A DNA stretch of 37,468 bases from Niveispirillum sp. (GCF_017996735.1 NZ_JAGOGJ010000066.1:1-37468), one strand, 5' to 3'; shown: positions 6,998 to 15,100, counted from the first letter of the stretch. Translations and numbers: made by a program. Notes: generated from the letters alone by a model not told the origin.

Positions 6998-8728
6998 ATG
7001 ACGGATCAGAAGAACCTCATCCTGACCATCGTGATCTCGATCGCGATCCTGTTCGGGTTCCATTATTTCTATGAACGTCCGCGCCAGATGGCAGCCCAGG
7101 CCGAAGCCCAGCGGCAGCAGGCGCTGCAGGCCGAGCAGGTGCCGGCGGCTGTGCCCGGCGGGGCTGCGGCGCCCGGCATCGGGGGCGATGTGGTCCCCGC
7201 TGTCCGCGATCGCACCGCCGTGCTGGCCGAGACGGGGCGCGTGGCCATCGTCACCCCCAGCCTGCACGGGTCGATCAACCTGCGCGGCGGCCGCATCGAT
7301 GACCTGACGCTGGCCAAGTACAAGACCACCCCGGACAAGAACAGCCCGGAAGTGGTGCTGCTGGCCCCGGTCGGGACCGAGCACCCCTATTACGCCGAAT
7401 TCGGCTGGGTCGCCGCCAATGCAGGCGAGGCCGTGGCCCTGCCCAAGGCCGATACGGTCTGGACCGCCAGCACCGACAGGCTGACGCCCGACAGCCCGGT
7501 CACCCTGTCCTGGGACAATGGCGCCGGCCTGGTGTTCGAGCGCACCGTCGCCATCGATGCCGACTATATGTTCACGGTGACGCAGCGCGTGCTGAACCAG
7601 ACGGGCGATGCGGTGGCGCTCAGCCCCTATGGCTTCGTGCAGCGCCGTGGCATGCCGAAGGTGGAAGGTACCTACGTCCTGCATGAGGGGCCGCTGGCCA
7701 TCGTCGACGGCACCCTGAAGGAATACAAGTACAACGACCTGAAGGAAGACGGGAAGACCATCAACCTGTCCAGCAAGGGCGGCTGGATCGGCATCACCGA
7801 CAAATACTGGCTGGTCGGCCTGATCCCGGACCAGTCGGTCACCACCGACATGCGTGTCCTGCACCAGAACAGCGGCACCGATGTCTATCAGGTTGATTAC
7901 AAGGCGCCGTCCGTCTCCGTCGCGGCGGGTGCGGCGGCGGAGACGACCCACCGCCTGTTCGCGGGCGCCAAGATCGTGGGCCTGCTGAACGACTATAATG
8001 ACAAGCTGGGCATCGACAGCCTGGACTATGCCGTCGACTGGGGCTGGTTCTACTTCCTGACCAAGCCGTTCTTCCACGGCCTGGACTGGCTGGGCGTGAC
8101 CATCGGCAATTTCGGCATCGCCATCCTGGTCTTCACCGTTTTCCTGCGTCTGGCCTTCTTCCCCATCGCGAACAAGCAGTATGAAGCGTTCGCGAAGATG
8201 AAGAAGCTTCAGCCCAAGATGGAGGAGCTGAAGAAGAAGCACGGCGACAACCGCGAAGCCCTCTCCATGGAGATGATGAAGCTGTACAAGGAGGAGAAGG
8301 CCAATCCGCTGGCCGGCTGCCTGCCCATCCTGCTTCAGATCCCCGTGTTCTTCGCGCTGTACAAGGTCCTGTACGTCACCATCGAAATGCGCCATGCGCC
8401 CTTCTATGGCTGGATCCATGACCTGTCCGCCGCCGACCCGACGACCCTGTTCAACCTGTTCGGCCTGATCCCGTGGGACCCGCCCAGCATGCTGCATATT
8501 GGCGTCTGGCCGCTGCTGATGGGTGCCACCATGTGGCTGCAGCAGAAGATGAACCCGGCCAACCCGGACCCGGTGCAGCAGAAGGTGATGATGATGCTGC
8601 CCTTCATCTTCACCTACATGATGGCCAGCTTCCCCGCCGGTCTGGTCATCTACTGGACCTGGTCCAACCTGCTGTCCATCGCGCAGCAATGGATCATCAT
8701 GCGCCGCATGGGCGTGAAGCCGACGTGA
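6998..8728 (+). CDS. yidC: Membrane protein insertase YidC
   Basis: YidC inserts and folds inner-membrane proteins, alone or with SecYEG. The protein has 576 residues, normal for Gram-negative YidC. A first membrane helix (residues 6-24, LILTIVISIAILFGFHYFY) is followed by a large periplasmic beta domain (about 55-345). The conserved hydrophobic core comes next: TIGNFGIAILVFTVFLRLAFFPI, then the charged cytoplasmic hairpin KMKKLQPKMEELKKKHGDN, then helices ending in PAGLVIYWTWSNLLSIAQQW. The start ATG at 6998 lies 83 bp after yidD. The pairing with yidD matches their shared role. Confidence 0.97.
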   Translation: MTDQKNLILTIVISIAILFGFHYFYERPRQMAAQAEAQRQQALQAEQVPAAVPGGAAAPGIGGDVVPAVRDRTAVLAETGRVAIVTPSLHGSINLRGGRIDDLTLAKYKTTPDKNSPEVVLLAPVGTEHPYYAEFGWVAANAGEAVALPKADTVWTASTDRLTPDSPVTLSWDNGAGLVFERTVAIDADYMFTVTQRVLNQTGDAVALSPYGFVQRRGMPKVEGTYVLHEGPLAIVDGTLKEYKYNDLKEDGKTINLSSKGGWIGITDKYWLVGLIPDQSVTTDMRVLHQNSGTDVYQVDYKAPSVSVAAGAAAETTHRLFAGAKIVGLLNDYNDKLGIDSLDYAVDWGWFYFLTKPFFHGLDWLGVTIGNFGIAILVFTVFLRLAFFPIANKQYEAFAKMKKLQPKMEELKKKHGDNREALSMEMMKLYKEEKANPLAGCLPILLQIPVFFALYKVLYVTIEMRHAPFYGWIHDLSAADPTTLFNLFGLIPWDPPSMLHIGVWPLLMGATMWLQQKMNPANPDPVQQKVMMMLPFIFTYMMASFPAGLVIYWTWSNLLSIAQQWIIMRRMGVKPT

Positions 8729-8751
8729 TGCGTGCGGGTGGGGGTGTTGTT

Positions 8752-8892
8752 CCCTCACCCTCCCATCGGCTGTTGCCGACGGGCCCCTCCCTCTCCCGCC
8801 CTGCGGGAGAGGGTGTATTTTTTCCAAACCTGCCCTCGCCCACCCCGTGGGAGGGGGAGGAGCCCAAACCGGAAGGCTTGGGAGGGTGAGGG
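8752..8892. repeat. R1 repeat, copy 1 (between yidC and engB)
   Basis: The element is bounded by perfect 14-bp inverted ends, CCCTCACCCTCCCA (8752-8765) and TGGGAGGGTGAGGG (8879-8892). Next to the left end is an internal stretch GGGCCCCTCCCTCTCCC that is shared with other copies. The middle is imperfectly self-complementary. It occupies most of the gap before engB, whose own ribosome binding site begins 28 bases later. Confidence 0.85.
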
Positions 8893-8935
8893 TCAAGCCC
8901 ACATCCATCATGTTCGAACAGGAAGGAGTTCCCCC

Positions 8936-9613
8936 ATGGCCAAGCCGCTGACCATCACCCCGTCCCTGATCGGTGACCTGACCGAGATGGAGATCGAGGC
9001 CGGGCGTCTGCTGTTCGCCAAGGAGTGCGACTTCTTCTGGGGGGCGGAGGCCGCCACCACCCTGCCGGAGGCCGTGCTGCCGGAAGTGTGCTTCGCGGGC
9101 CGGTCCAACGTGGGCAAGTCGTCGCTGGTCAATGCCCTGACGGGGCGCAAGACGCTGGCCCGCACCAGCCAGACGCCGGGTCGTACCCAGCAGCTCAACT
9201 TCTTCAATCTGGGCAGCCGGCTGGTCATGGTGGACATGCCGGGCTATGGCTATGCCCAGGTGTCGAAGGAGCGGTCGGCCGCCTGGGTCGATTTCATCAA
9301 GTCCTATCTGCGCGGCCGCGTCACGCTAAAGCGCGCCCTGGTCCTGGTCGATGCCCGTCATGGCCTGAAGCCGCATGATGTCGACATGATGAAGATGATG
9401 GACCAGACGGCTGTCGGTTATCAGATCGTGCTGACCAAGGCCGACACGCTGAAGCCCGGTGCCTTGGACAAGGTCCGCGAACAGCTGGCCGGCGCCTTGA
9501 AGACCCATGGTGCCGCCCATCCGGAAGTGCTGGCCACGTCCGCCGAGACCGGTCTGGGCATCCCGGAACTGCGCGGCTTCCTGACCCGGTTGGCGGAGCC
9601 GCTGCCGGTTTGA
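8936..9613 (+). CDS. engB: Ribosome biogenesis GTP-binding protein EngB/YsxC
   Basis: This 225-residue GTPase (also called YihA or YsxC) acts in assembly of the large ribosomal subunit. All G motifs are visible: G1 GRSNVGKSS at 55-63, a G2 Thr in TPGRTQQLNFF, G3 DMPGYG at 100-105, G4 TKAD at 167-170 and G5 SAETG near 203. I start at ATG 8936 because AGGAAGGAG lies 7 bases before it. The frame is open further upstream, but that part is repeat DNA. In many relatives argB follows; here it does not, and the operon ends in repeat-rich DNA. Confidence 0.95.
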   Translation: MAKPLTITPSLIGDLTEMEIEAGRLLFAKECDFFWGAEAATTLPEAVLPEVCFAGRSNVGKSSLVNALTGRKTLARTSQTPGRTQQLNFFNLGSRLVMVDMPGYGYAQVSKERSAAWVDFIKSYLRGRVTLKRALVLVDARHGLKPHDVDMMKMMDQTAVGYQIVLTKADTLKPGALDKVREQLAGALKTHGAAHPEVLATSAETGLGIPELRGFLTRLAEPLPV

Positions 9614-9653
9614 GCCCATTTGGGGTGGGGTGGTGGTTGAGGGTTGGGTTTTG

Positions 9654-9807
9654 CCCTCACCCTCCCACCCGCTGACGCGGGCGGGCCCCTCCCTCTCCCA
9701 CGGTTGTGGGCGAGGGGCGGAACTTGGTGTTGAGCCTTATTTCGCCCCTCGCCCGCTTGGCGGGAGAGGGAGGGGCCCGCCCGCGTCAGCGGGTGGGAGG
9801 GTGAGGG
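9654..9807. repeat. R1 repeat, copy 2: near-perfect 154-bp palindrome
   Basis: The outer arms are 46 bp and perfectly complementary (9654-9699 with 9762-9807). Inside them a second 12-bp pair, GGGCGAGGGGCG (9708-9719) and CGCCCCTCGCCC (9743-9754), is also perfect. The ends match other R1 copies. It lies 40 bp after the engB stop. As RNA it would fold into one very long hairpin; as DNA it could extrude a cruciform. Confidence 0.92.
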
Positions 9808-10062
9808 ACCCAGTACCCGGCAAGGGGGGCTGCCAGGGCCGGCGGACCTGTCCGGTGAACGGGGGACGGTCCGCGCGGACCCTGGCAGACAGGGCCGGGC
9901 ATTGCAGCTAGGGGGAATGCCCGGCCCCGGTTCGCTGAGTACAGCAAGGGGCCTGCCAAGTCGGGAAACCCAGCATTTCCACCACGCCGGTGGTTGCGGC
10001 GGCCCGGATGCTGTTCACTTGCGGACACTCACTGTCCGGTGGCGGACATTTCCGCAATCGTT
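9808..10062. other. Gene-free, hairpin-dense stretch; possible structured RNA
   Basis: No convincing gene is present. Strong foldable segments follow one another. CTGCCAGGG (9830-9838) pairs with CCCTGGCAG (9880-9888), and inside it CGGACC (9843-9848) with GGTCCG (9868-9873). GGGCCGGGCATT (9892-9903) pairs perfectly with AATGCCCGGCCC (9916-9927). CAGCAT and ATGCTG enclose ACCAC/GTGGT near 9970-10015. TTGCGGA pairs with TCCGCAA at about 10019-10058, with TGTCCG/CGGACA dyads inside. It lies between the convergent ends of engB and a histidine kinase gene. It may be an uncharacterised RNA or a composite 3' end; I recognise no known RNA family. Confidence 0.5.
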
Positions 10063-11406
10063 CTACCCGCGCGGCAGCGACAGCACGGCCCGCAGGCCAC
10101 CAGCCGCCGCCGCATCCAATGTCAGGTCCCCGCCATAGAGCCGGGCCAGATCATCCACGATGGCCAGGCCCAGGCCGCTGCCCGGCACCGCCTCGTCCAG
10201 GCGGACCCCACGGGCCAGCACAGAGGCGCGCTCGGTTTCGGGGATGCCGGGACCGTCATCATCGATCGTGATGCGTACCCGGTCCCGCCCATCGGCCGTG
10301 ACGGACAGGAAGACCCGGCCCCGGCACCATTTGGCGGCATTGTCCAGCAGGTTGCCGGCCATCTCCGCCAGATCCTGCGCCTCCCCCCGGAAGGACAGCG
10401 CCTCGTCCCCCGTCAGCGCCACCTCGATATCCCGGTCGGGGTGCAGGCGCGCGATGGTGCGGGCGAGCGGGCGCAGGGTGGCCAGGACCGGCGTGCGCAG
10501 GCCCGCCCCCTTGGCCATGGCGGCGGCGCGGGCACGGGTCAGGTGGCGGTCGATCTGCCGGCGCATGCGCTCGGCCTCCGCCTGGATCAGGGCCGATTCG
10601 GCGGGGTCGGACAGGGTGGCGGCAGAGTTGGCGATGATGGTCAGCGGGGTTTTCAGGGCGTGGGCCAGATTGCCGGCCTGGGTCCGGGCGCGGTCCACCA
10701 TCTCCGCATTGTCGGCCAGAAGCTGGTTTAGGTCGTCAGCCAGGGGCTGCACCTCTGACGGGAAGGCGCCGACCAGCCGGGTGGACCTTCCCGCCCGCAG
10801 ATCGGCCAGCGCCCGGCGCAGCCGGTCCAGCGGTACAAGCCCCAGCCGCACCTGCACCAGCGCCGCACCCAGCAGGCCCAGGGCCAGCACGCATAACGAC
10901 AGGGTCAGCACTTCGGCAAAGCGGCGGGTGGCGGCGGTCAGTTCGGCGGTGGTGGCGGCCACCGACACTTCCACCGGGCTTTCCGAATCGGGCAGGCGCA
11001 CACGGCGCGACCAGACCAGCAGCGCCTCCCCATCCGGTCCGGTGGCCGTCCGCCGGTGCAGGGCGCCGTCATCGGGCAGGGTGCCTTCCGGTCGCAATTC
11101 CTGATCCCAGAGGGAGCGGGAGCGCAGGGCCACACCCTGATCATCCGTGACCTGCCAGTAGAGGCCCGACAGGGGCCGCTGGAAGCGGGGGTCCGACAGG
11201 TCGCGCGACACCTCCACCCGCCCGCCGGGGCCGGGATGCAGGGTCACGGTCAGTTCATCCAGATGCAATTCGGCATGGCGCGCCAGTTCCGCCTCCGCAT
11301 GGTTGCGGAAAATGTCGGTCAGCAGCCAGCCGGCCATGGCCAGGGCCAGCGTCACCCACACGACCGCCAGTGCCAGCAGGCGAAGCCCCAGCGAGCCGCG
11401 CCGCAT
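10063..11406 (-). CDS. Sensor histidine kinase (PhoQ-like)
   Basis: This 447-residue inner-membrane kinase has a first membrane helix at about 10-30 and a periplasmic sensor of about 130 residues. A second membrane helix lies at about 163-188, followed by a HAMP-like linker. The phosphoacceptor helix contains NLAHALKTPL (His249). The ATPase domain has an N box NLLDNAAKW, a G1 box DDDGPGI and a G2 box GSGLGLAI. The start overlaps the regulator stop by one base (TGATG), so the two are translated together. The last gene of a PepSY-regulator-kinase operon, it is probably tuned to a periplasmic signal such as cations or envelope state. The signal is inference from PhoQ-like architecture. Confidence 0.92.
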   Translation of the reverse strand: MRRGSLGLRLLALAVVWVTLALAMAGWLLTDIFRNHAEAELARHAELHLDELTVTLHPGPGGRVEVSRDLSDPRFQRPLSGLYWQVTDDQGVALRSRSLWDQELRPEGTLPDDGALHRRTATGPDGEALLVWSRRVRLPDSESPVEVSVAATTAELTAATRRFAEVLTLSLCVLALGLLGAALVQVRLGLVPLDRLRRALADLRAGRSTRLVGAFPSEVQPLADDLNQLLADNAEMVDRARTQAGNLAHALKTPLTIIANSAATLSDPAESALIQAEAERMRRQIDRHLTRARAAAMAKGAGLRTPVLATLRPLARTIARLHPDRDIEVALTGDEALSFRGEAQDLAEMAGNLLDNAAKWCRGRVFLSVTADGRDRVRITIDDDGPGIPETERASVLARGVRLDEAVPGSGLGLAIVDDLARLYGGDLTLDAAAAGGLRAVLSLPRG

Positions 11407-12065
11407 CAGACGGCTTCCATACGATAGCCCTGGCCGCGTTCGGTATGGATCACGGGCGCCCCCAGCTTGCGCCGCAACCGGCCGATGAACACCTCGATCG
11501 TGTTGCTGTCGCGGTCGAAATCCTGGGCATAGATATGTTCGGTCAATTCGGTGCGCGACAGGATGCGGCCCTGGTGATGCATCATGTAGGACAGGACCCG
11601 CTGTTCATGGGCGGTCAGATTGATCGGGGTGCCCGAGACCGCGACGCGGCCCGTGCGCGTATCCAGGCTGACGGGGCCGCAGGTCAGGGCCGGAGAGGCC
11701 TGCCCGCCGGCGCGGCGGATCAGGGCGCGCAACCTGGCCAGCAATTCCTCCATGCGGAAGGGCTTGGCCAGATAATCATCGGCGCCGGCATCCATGCCCT
11801 CCACCTTTTCCTGCCAGGTGCCGCGCGCCGTCAGGATCAGGACGGGCATGGCCCGGCCCGCCGCCCGCCAGTCGCGCAGCACCGACAGCCCGTCGCGGCC
11901 CGGCAATCCTAAGTCCAGCACGACGGCGTCATAGGGCTCTGTCTCGCCCATGAACGCCGCTTCCACCCCGTCCGGGGCGGGGTCGGCGACATAGCCGGCC
12001 TCGTTCAGGGCCAGGATCAACTGCCGGCGCAGGTTGGCGTCATCCTCCGCCACCAGGATGCGCAT
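11406..12065 (-). CDS. OmpR/PhoP-family response regulator
   Basis: This 219-residue regulator has a receiver domain (residues 1-115, acidic pair EDD at 7-9, phospho-acceptor Asp51 in LDLGLPGRDG, Lys in AKPF near 100) and a winged-helix DNA-binding domain. The latter includes LTAHEQRVLSYMMHHQG and the C-terminal DSNTIEVFIGRLRRKLG. I prefer ATG 12065, sharing one base with the upstream stop (TGATG), though GTG 12068 is possible. OmpR-type regulators bind direct repeats spaced 11 bp apart; exactly such an array lies at 13156-13195, upstream of the neighbouring minus-strand gene. Confidence 0.93.
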   Translation of the reverse strand: MRILVAEDDANLRRQLILALNEAGYVADPAPDGVEAAFMGETEPYDAVVLDLGLPGRDGLSVLRDWRAAGRAMPVLILTARGTWQEKVEGMDAGADDYLAKPFRMEELLARLRALIRRAGGQASPALTCGPVSLDTRTGRVAVSGTPINLTAHEQRVLSYMMHHQGRILSRTELTEHIYAQDFDRDSNTIEVFIGRLRRKLGAPVIHTERGQGYRMEAV

Positions 12066-12415
12066 CACTTCTTCTCCTTCAGCAGGTCCTTGCCGGCAGC
12101 CTTGGCCTTCAGCAGCTTGCCGTCGGCGGCGTCATACAAAAGCTCGATCAGCCGCCCGTCGGGGGCCAGGATTTCAATGTCATAGACGAAGCGGCCATGC
12201 TTGGTCTCCAGTTCCACTTCCAGCAGCCGGCCGGGATATTCGGCCTCCGCCTTTTCCATGATGGTGCGCAGCGACATGATCTCGCCGCGCTCCAGCGCCG
12301 CGCGGGCGCGGTCATGGTCGGCGCGGTCATCATCATCGTCATCATCATCGGCCCAGACATGCGGTGCGCCGGCCAGGGCCAGGAACAGGCAGAGGGGCAG
12401 CAGCAGGAGGCGCAT
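12065..12415 (-). CDS. PepSY-like exported protein with a poly-Asp segment
   Basis: This 116-residue protein begins with a clear signal peptide (MRLLLLPLCLFLALAGAPHVWA). Eight consecutive Asp follow (residues about 23-30), then a PepSY-like domain (SLRTIMEKAEAEYPGRLLEVELE, FVYDIEILAPDGRLIELLYDA). It is therefore periplasmic. Small PepSY proteins often sit beside PhoPQ-like systems and are proposed to modulate the sensor. Its stop overlaps the regulator start, so the three genes form one operon. The acidic run could bind divalent cations, which would suit a cation-sensing kinase; this is inference. The start ATG 12415 is supported by the signal peptide; the upstream open frame is non-coding in character. 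Confidence 0.85.
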   Translation of the reverse strand: MRLLLLPLCLFLALAGAPHVWADDDDDDDDRADHDRARAALERGEIMSLRTIMEKAEAEYPGRLLEVELETKHGRFVYDIEILAPDGRLIELLYDAADGKLLKAKAAGKDLLKEKK

Positions 12416-12477
12416 GGGTGGGGGGTGGCTCCGGGAACGGGAGAAGGGATGGTAGCTGTTGGCGGCAAAAGGGGGAA

Positions 12478-12504
12478 CCCCGGCGACGGGTGGCATCGCC
12501 GGGG
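12478..12504 (-). terminator. Hairpin between the duplicated-repeat gene and the PepSY operon
   Basis: Perfect 9-bp arms CCCCGGCGA (12478-12486) and TCGCCGGGG (12496-12504) enclose a 9-base loop. In the minus direction it begins 10 bases after the upstream gene's stop and is followed by a pyrimidine tract TTCCCCCTTTT. It may end or attenuate read-through into the PepSY-regulator-kinase genes. Confidence 0.6.
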
Positions 12505-12513
12505 CAGGGGGCC

Positions 12514-13077
12514 TCAATACACCAGACCTTCCGCCGTCAGGCCGGACAGCAGGGTCTTGACGCCGACCAGATCCAGAGTGCCCTGGCCCTCGGCCAGTTC
12601 GGTCCAGGTGCCGTCATTGTTGCTGTCGGCGAACACGGTCCATTCGATGCGGCCCTTTTCCACCTCGGTCTTCACCACCAGACCGTCACGCAACTGCCAG
12701 GTCTCGTTACGGTCGGGCCGTTCGGTTTCCCAACGGCCATCGTCCCATTCCTGCATGCTGGTGACGCGGCCATCATTGGCGAAGGTGAAGCGGTAGCTGT
12801 CATCCAGATTGCCGGCCACGGGGCGGTTCCAGCTATAGGCCTCGAAATAGATGCCATCGCCATTGATGTCGGTATAGAGCGTCACCTCGGTCCCGTCGCG
12901 GTCGGTTTCGGTCTTCACGACCCCGTCCTGGGTGACCGTCCAGCTTTCATTGCGGCCGATCTTCTCGTTCTGCCAGCGGCCTTTTTCCATTTCCTGAACG
13001 GCGGTGATGCCGCCATTGCCGAGCGTGAAACGGTAGCCGCCTTCGAACGGGCTGGGGGCGGTGACGGTACGGGCCAT
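12514..13077 (-). CDS. Hypothetical protein with an internal ~80-residue duplication
   Basis: This 187-residue protein contains the same module twice. Unit 1 spans about residues 14-78 (YRFTLGNGG, QEMEKGRW, GRNESW, DINGDGIY) and unit 2 about 94-158 (YRFTFANDG, QEWDDGRW, DRNETW, DSNNDGTW). Each unit ends in a D-x-N-x-D-G-like acidic loop that could bind calcium. There is no signal peptide. The start ATG at 13077 has AGGAG about 8 bases upstream. I recall similar repeats in some proteobacterial RTX-like proteins, but I give no function. It lies upstream of the PepSY two-component operon on the same strand and behind a probable OmpR-type operator. Confidence 0.8.
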   Translation of the reverse strand: MARTVTAPSPFEGGYRFTLGNGGITAVQEMEKGRWQNEKIGRNESWTVTQDGVVKTETDRDGTEVTLYTDINGDGIYFEAYSWNRPVAGNLDDSYRFTFANDGRVTSMQEWDDGRWETERPDRNETWQLRDGLVVKTEVEKGRIEWTVFADSNNDGTWTELAEGQGTLDLVGVKTLLSGLTAEGLVY

Positions 13078-13139
13078 TGGAACAACTCCTGTCATTGTCT
13101 GCCAAGATACCGGCCTCCAACGGGCCGGTTTCAGACGGG

Positions 13140-13195
13140 ACAATAGGGGCGCGAACCTGAACGCTGCCTGAAAGCGCCGTTCAGAAAGCGTTCAG
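13140..13195 (-). promoter_or_regulatory. Four-box operator with 11-bp period and a -10 element
   Basis: On the plus strand, CCTGAA occurs at 13156 and 13167, and CGTTCAG at 13178 and 13189, all spaced exactly 11 bp. The whole is close to a palindrome. Read in the minus direction, the last box is followed after 10 bp by TATTGT (13145-13140), a plausible -10. This is the geometry of promoters activated by OmpR/PhoB-type regulators. The likely binder is the regulator encoded at 11406-12065. Confidence 0.65.
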
Positions 13196-13257
13196 GAAAG
13201 GCAAGGGGCCGCGTCTGCCTTGATTGCGCCCGGATGCGGGCTTATACGCTTTCATGT

Positions 13258-13369
13258 TCCCTCAAGTGCCGGGCGCTGCCTCCGGCAGCTTGGCTCGACG
13301 AGCGCACGGGCGCCGGGCTGGCCGTCGCCAGCCTCCAATCTGCCAAGGGGCAAGCCCTCGTCAGATTGG
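13258..13369 (+). repeat. R2 structured repeat, copy E (divergent variant)
   Basis: The copy begins with CCCTCAAGTGCCGG like the other R2 cores. Its second stem is GCTGC-loop CTCCG-GCAGC (13275-13289) and its fourth is GGCTGGC-CGTC-GCCAGCC (13316-13333). Both keep pairing with bases that differ from the other copies. A flanking pair CCAATCTG (13335-13342) / CAGATTGG (13362-13369) closes the right side. It ends 41 bp before the start of the membrane protein gene. Confidence 0.75.
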
Positions 13370-13410
13370 GATTGTCGCCGCACAAGTTTAACCCAAATCC
13401 CGGTCTCCCC

Positions 13411-15036
13411 ATGTCCCCCAGCCATCGCCTGTCCCAGCCGCGCACCATCCTTGTGGCGCTGCTGATTCTGCTGCCGCTGCTGGTGGCGTTCTATTCCCTG
13501 ACCTTGGGCCAGGACGGGAACTGGGACCTGCGCAATTACCATTGGTACAATGCCATGGCCTTCCTGGAGGGCCGCGAGCTGGTGCAGGATGTGGCGCCGG
13601 CGCAGGTGGCCACCTTCTACAATCCCACCCTGGATCTGCCGGTCTATTGGCTGGCGCAGGTGCTGCCGGCCCGTGCGGTGTCCTTCATCCTGTCCTGGGT
13701 GCAGGGGATGAACCTTGTGCCGCTGACAGGCATGGCCTGGCTGCTGCTGCCGGTGCTGGGGGGGCGTGCGCGGGCCCTGGCGTCGGTGGCCTTGGCGCTG
13801 GTCTGTTTCCTGGGCGCCGGGCAGATGGGGCTGCTGGGCACCACCTTCTATGACAATGTCATCAGCCTGTTCGTGCTGGGCAGCGCCTGGCTGGTCATGG
13901 CGCGGGCCGATGATGTGTGGGGCGGCGCGCCCAAGGTGGCGTTCCCCATTGTGTTCATCGCCGGCCTGCTGGTCGGGTCGGCGGTTGGCCTGAAGCAGCC
14001 GACGCTGCCTTATGCCGTGGGCCTGTGCTTTGCCTTCCTGGCGGTGGCGGGCAGTTTCTGGCGGCGCCTGTTCCTGTCGTTTTTCTTCGGCATCGGCGTC
14101 ATTGCCGGCATGGCATTGTTCTCCGGCCATTGGATGTGGCACCTCTGGACCACCTACCAGAACCCGCTTTTTCCTTATTTCAATGACTTCTTCAAATCGC
14201 CCTGGGGCGTGCCGGAGGCGTATCGGGACGACAAGTTCCTGCCGCACGGTCTGTGGAACAACCTGATCTTCCCCTATACGTGGCTGATGGACCCTAAGAA
14301 GGTGGGGGAGATCCTGTTCACCGACCTGCGGGTGCCGGTGATGGTGGTCGTCCTGCTGCTGACCCCGTTCCTGGCGCTGGCCGGGCGGTTCGGAGCCAAG
14401 CGCGACGCGGTGGTGCCGTTCCGTCCGGCGCTGTATCTGCTGGTGGCTGGCGCCTTGACCTATCTGGCCTGGCTGAAACTGTTCGCCATTTATCGCTATC
14501 TGATCCCGCTGGAGATGATGGCCCCGCTGGTAGTGGTAGCCGCTGTCGCGCTGTGGCCCCTGCCACGCCGGGCAAAGGGGGTGGCGATCTTGGCGCTGCT
14601 GGCCCTGGTCACCGTCACGGCCCGGCCCGGCACCTGGGCGCGGGTGCCGTTCGCGGACAAGTTCGTGGAAGTCTCGATCCCCGACCTGCCCAACCCGGAC
14701 AATACCATCATCATCCAGACTGGCTATGCGCCCACCAGTTTCCTGGCCTATGGCTTCCCCAGGAAGGTGCCGTTCCTGCGCATCCACAGCTATTTCATCC
14801 ATCCCGACCATGGCGACATCCTGCTGAACCGTGCCATGCATGGCCGCATCGATGCGCATGATGGCGACATCTTCTGGCTGGTCGCGCATTGGGAAATCTG
14901 GACGGCGGACCATATCCTTCCCCATTACGGTCTGGCCGCCGACATGAATGATTGCGGGCTGGTGAAATCCAACCTGGATGAACCGATGATGCTCTGCCGG
15001 TTGCACAAGGCGGTTGTTGCGCCAACTGATGGGTGA
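13411..15036 (+). CDS. Polytopic membrane protein, GT-C glycosyltransferase-like
   Basis: This 541-residue protein has an N-terminal membrane helix (ILVALLILLPLLVAFYSLTL) followed by GQDGNWDLRNYHWYN. That acidic/aromatic first loop resembles lipid-linked sugar transferases of the GT-C fold. About ten further hydrophobic segments come next, then a soluble C-terminal part of about 120 residues. I start at ATG 13411 because the open upstream frame is R2 repeat DNA. A GT2 glycosyltransferase of the dolichyl-phosphate-sugar synthase type lies 0.4 kb downstream. Such pairs often make and use a polyprenyl-phosphate sugar, which suggests but does not prove a role in glycan modification. No family signature is certain. 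Confidence 0.75.
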   Translation: MSPSHRLSQPRTILVALLILLPLLVAFYSLTLGQDGNWDLRNYHWYNAMAFLEGRELVQDVAPAQVATFYNPTLDLPVYWLAQVLPARAVSFILSWVQGMNLVPLTGMAWLLLPVLGGRARALASVALALVCFLGAGQMGLLGTTFYDNVISLFVLGSAWLVMARADDVWGGAPKVAFPIVFIAGLLVGSAVGLKQPTLPYAVGLCFAFLAVAGSFWRRLFLSFFFGIGVIAGMALFSGHWMWHLWTTYQNPLFPYFNDFFKSPWGVPEAYRDDKFLPHGLWNNLIFPYTWLMDPKKVGEILFTDLRVPVMVVVLLLTPFLALAGRFGAKRDAVVPFRPALYLLVAGALTYLAWLKLFAIYRYLIPLEMMAPLVVVAAVALWPLPRRAKGVAILALLALVTVTARPGTWARVPFADKFVEVSIPDLPNPDNTIIIQTGYAPTSFLAYGFPRKVPFLRIHSYFIHPDHGDILLNRAMHGRIDAHDGDIFWLVAHWEIWTADHILPHYGLAADMNDCGLVKSNLDEPMMLCRLHKAVVAPTDG

Positions 15037-15100
15037 TCCTGCACTTGGAAGCAGCGCCAACCTGCGCTACATTGCCAGTGTGCAGGTTAGGTGGCATTCT

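Noticed and set aside
6827..8911. A 694-codon open frame antisense to yidC
   Set aside because: It is a GC-rich shadow frame full of His, Gln and Arg with no family features; yidC on the other strand is certain.
8732..8935. Upstream extension of EngB by 68 codons
   Set aside because: The extension translates an R1 repeat; AGGAAGGAG and the family start support ATG 8936.
9808..10062. Signal recognition particle RNA, 6S RNA or RNase P RNA in the hairpin-dense gap
   Set aside because: I looked for the SRP core GGTCAGGTCCGGAAGGAAGC and the RNase P word GAGGAAAGTCCGGGC on both strands and found neither; 6S has no short signature to test by eye.
13234..13410. Upstream extension of the membrane protein by 59 codons
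   Set aside because: These bases are R2 repeat DNA, and the membrane helix begins just after ATG 13411.
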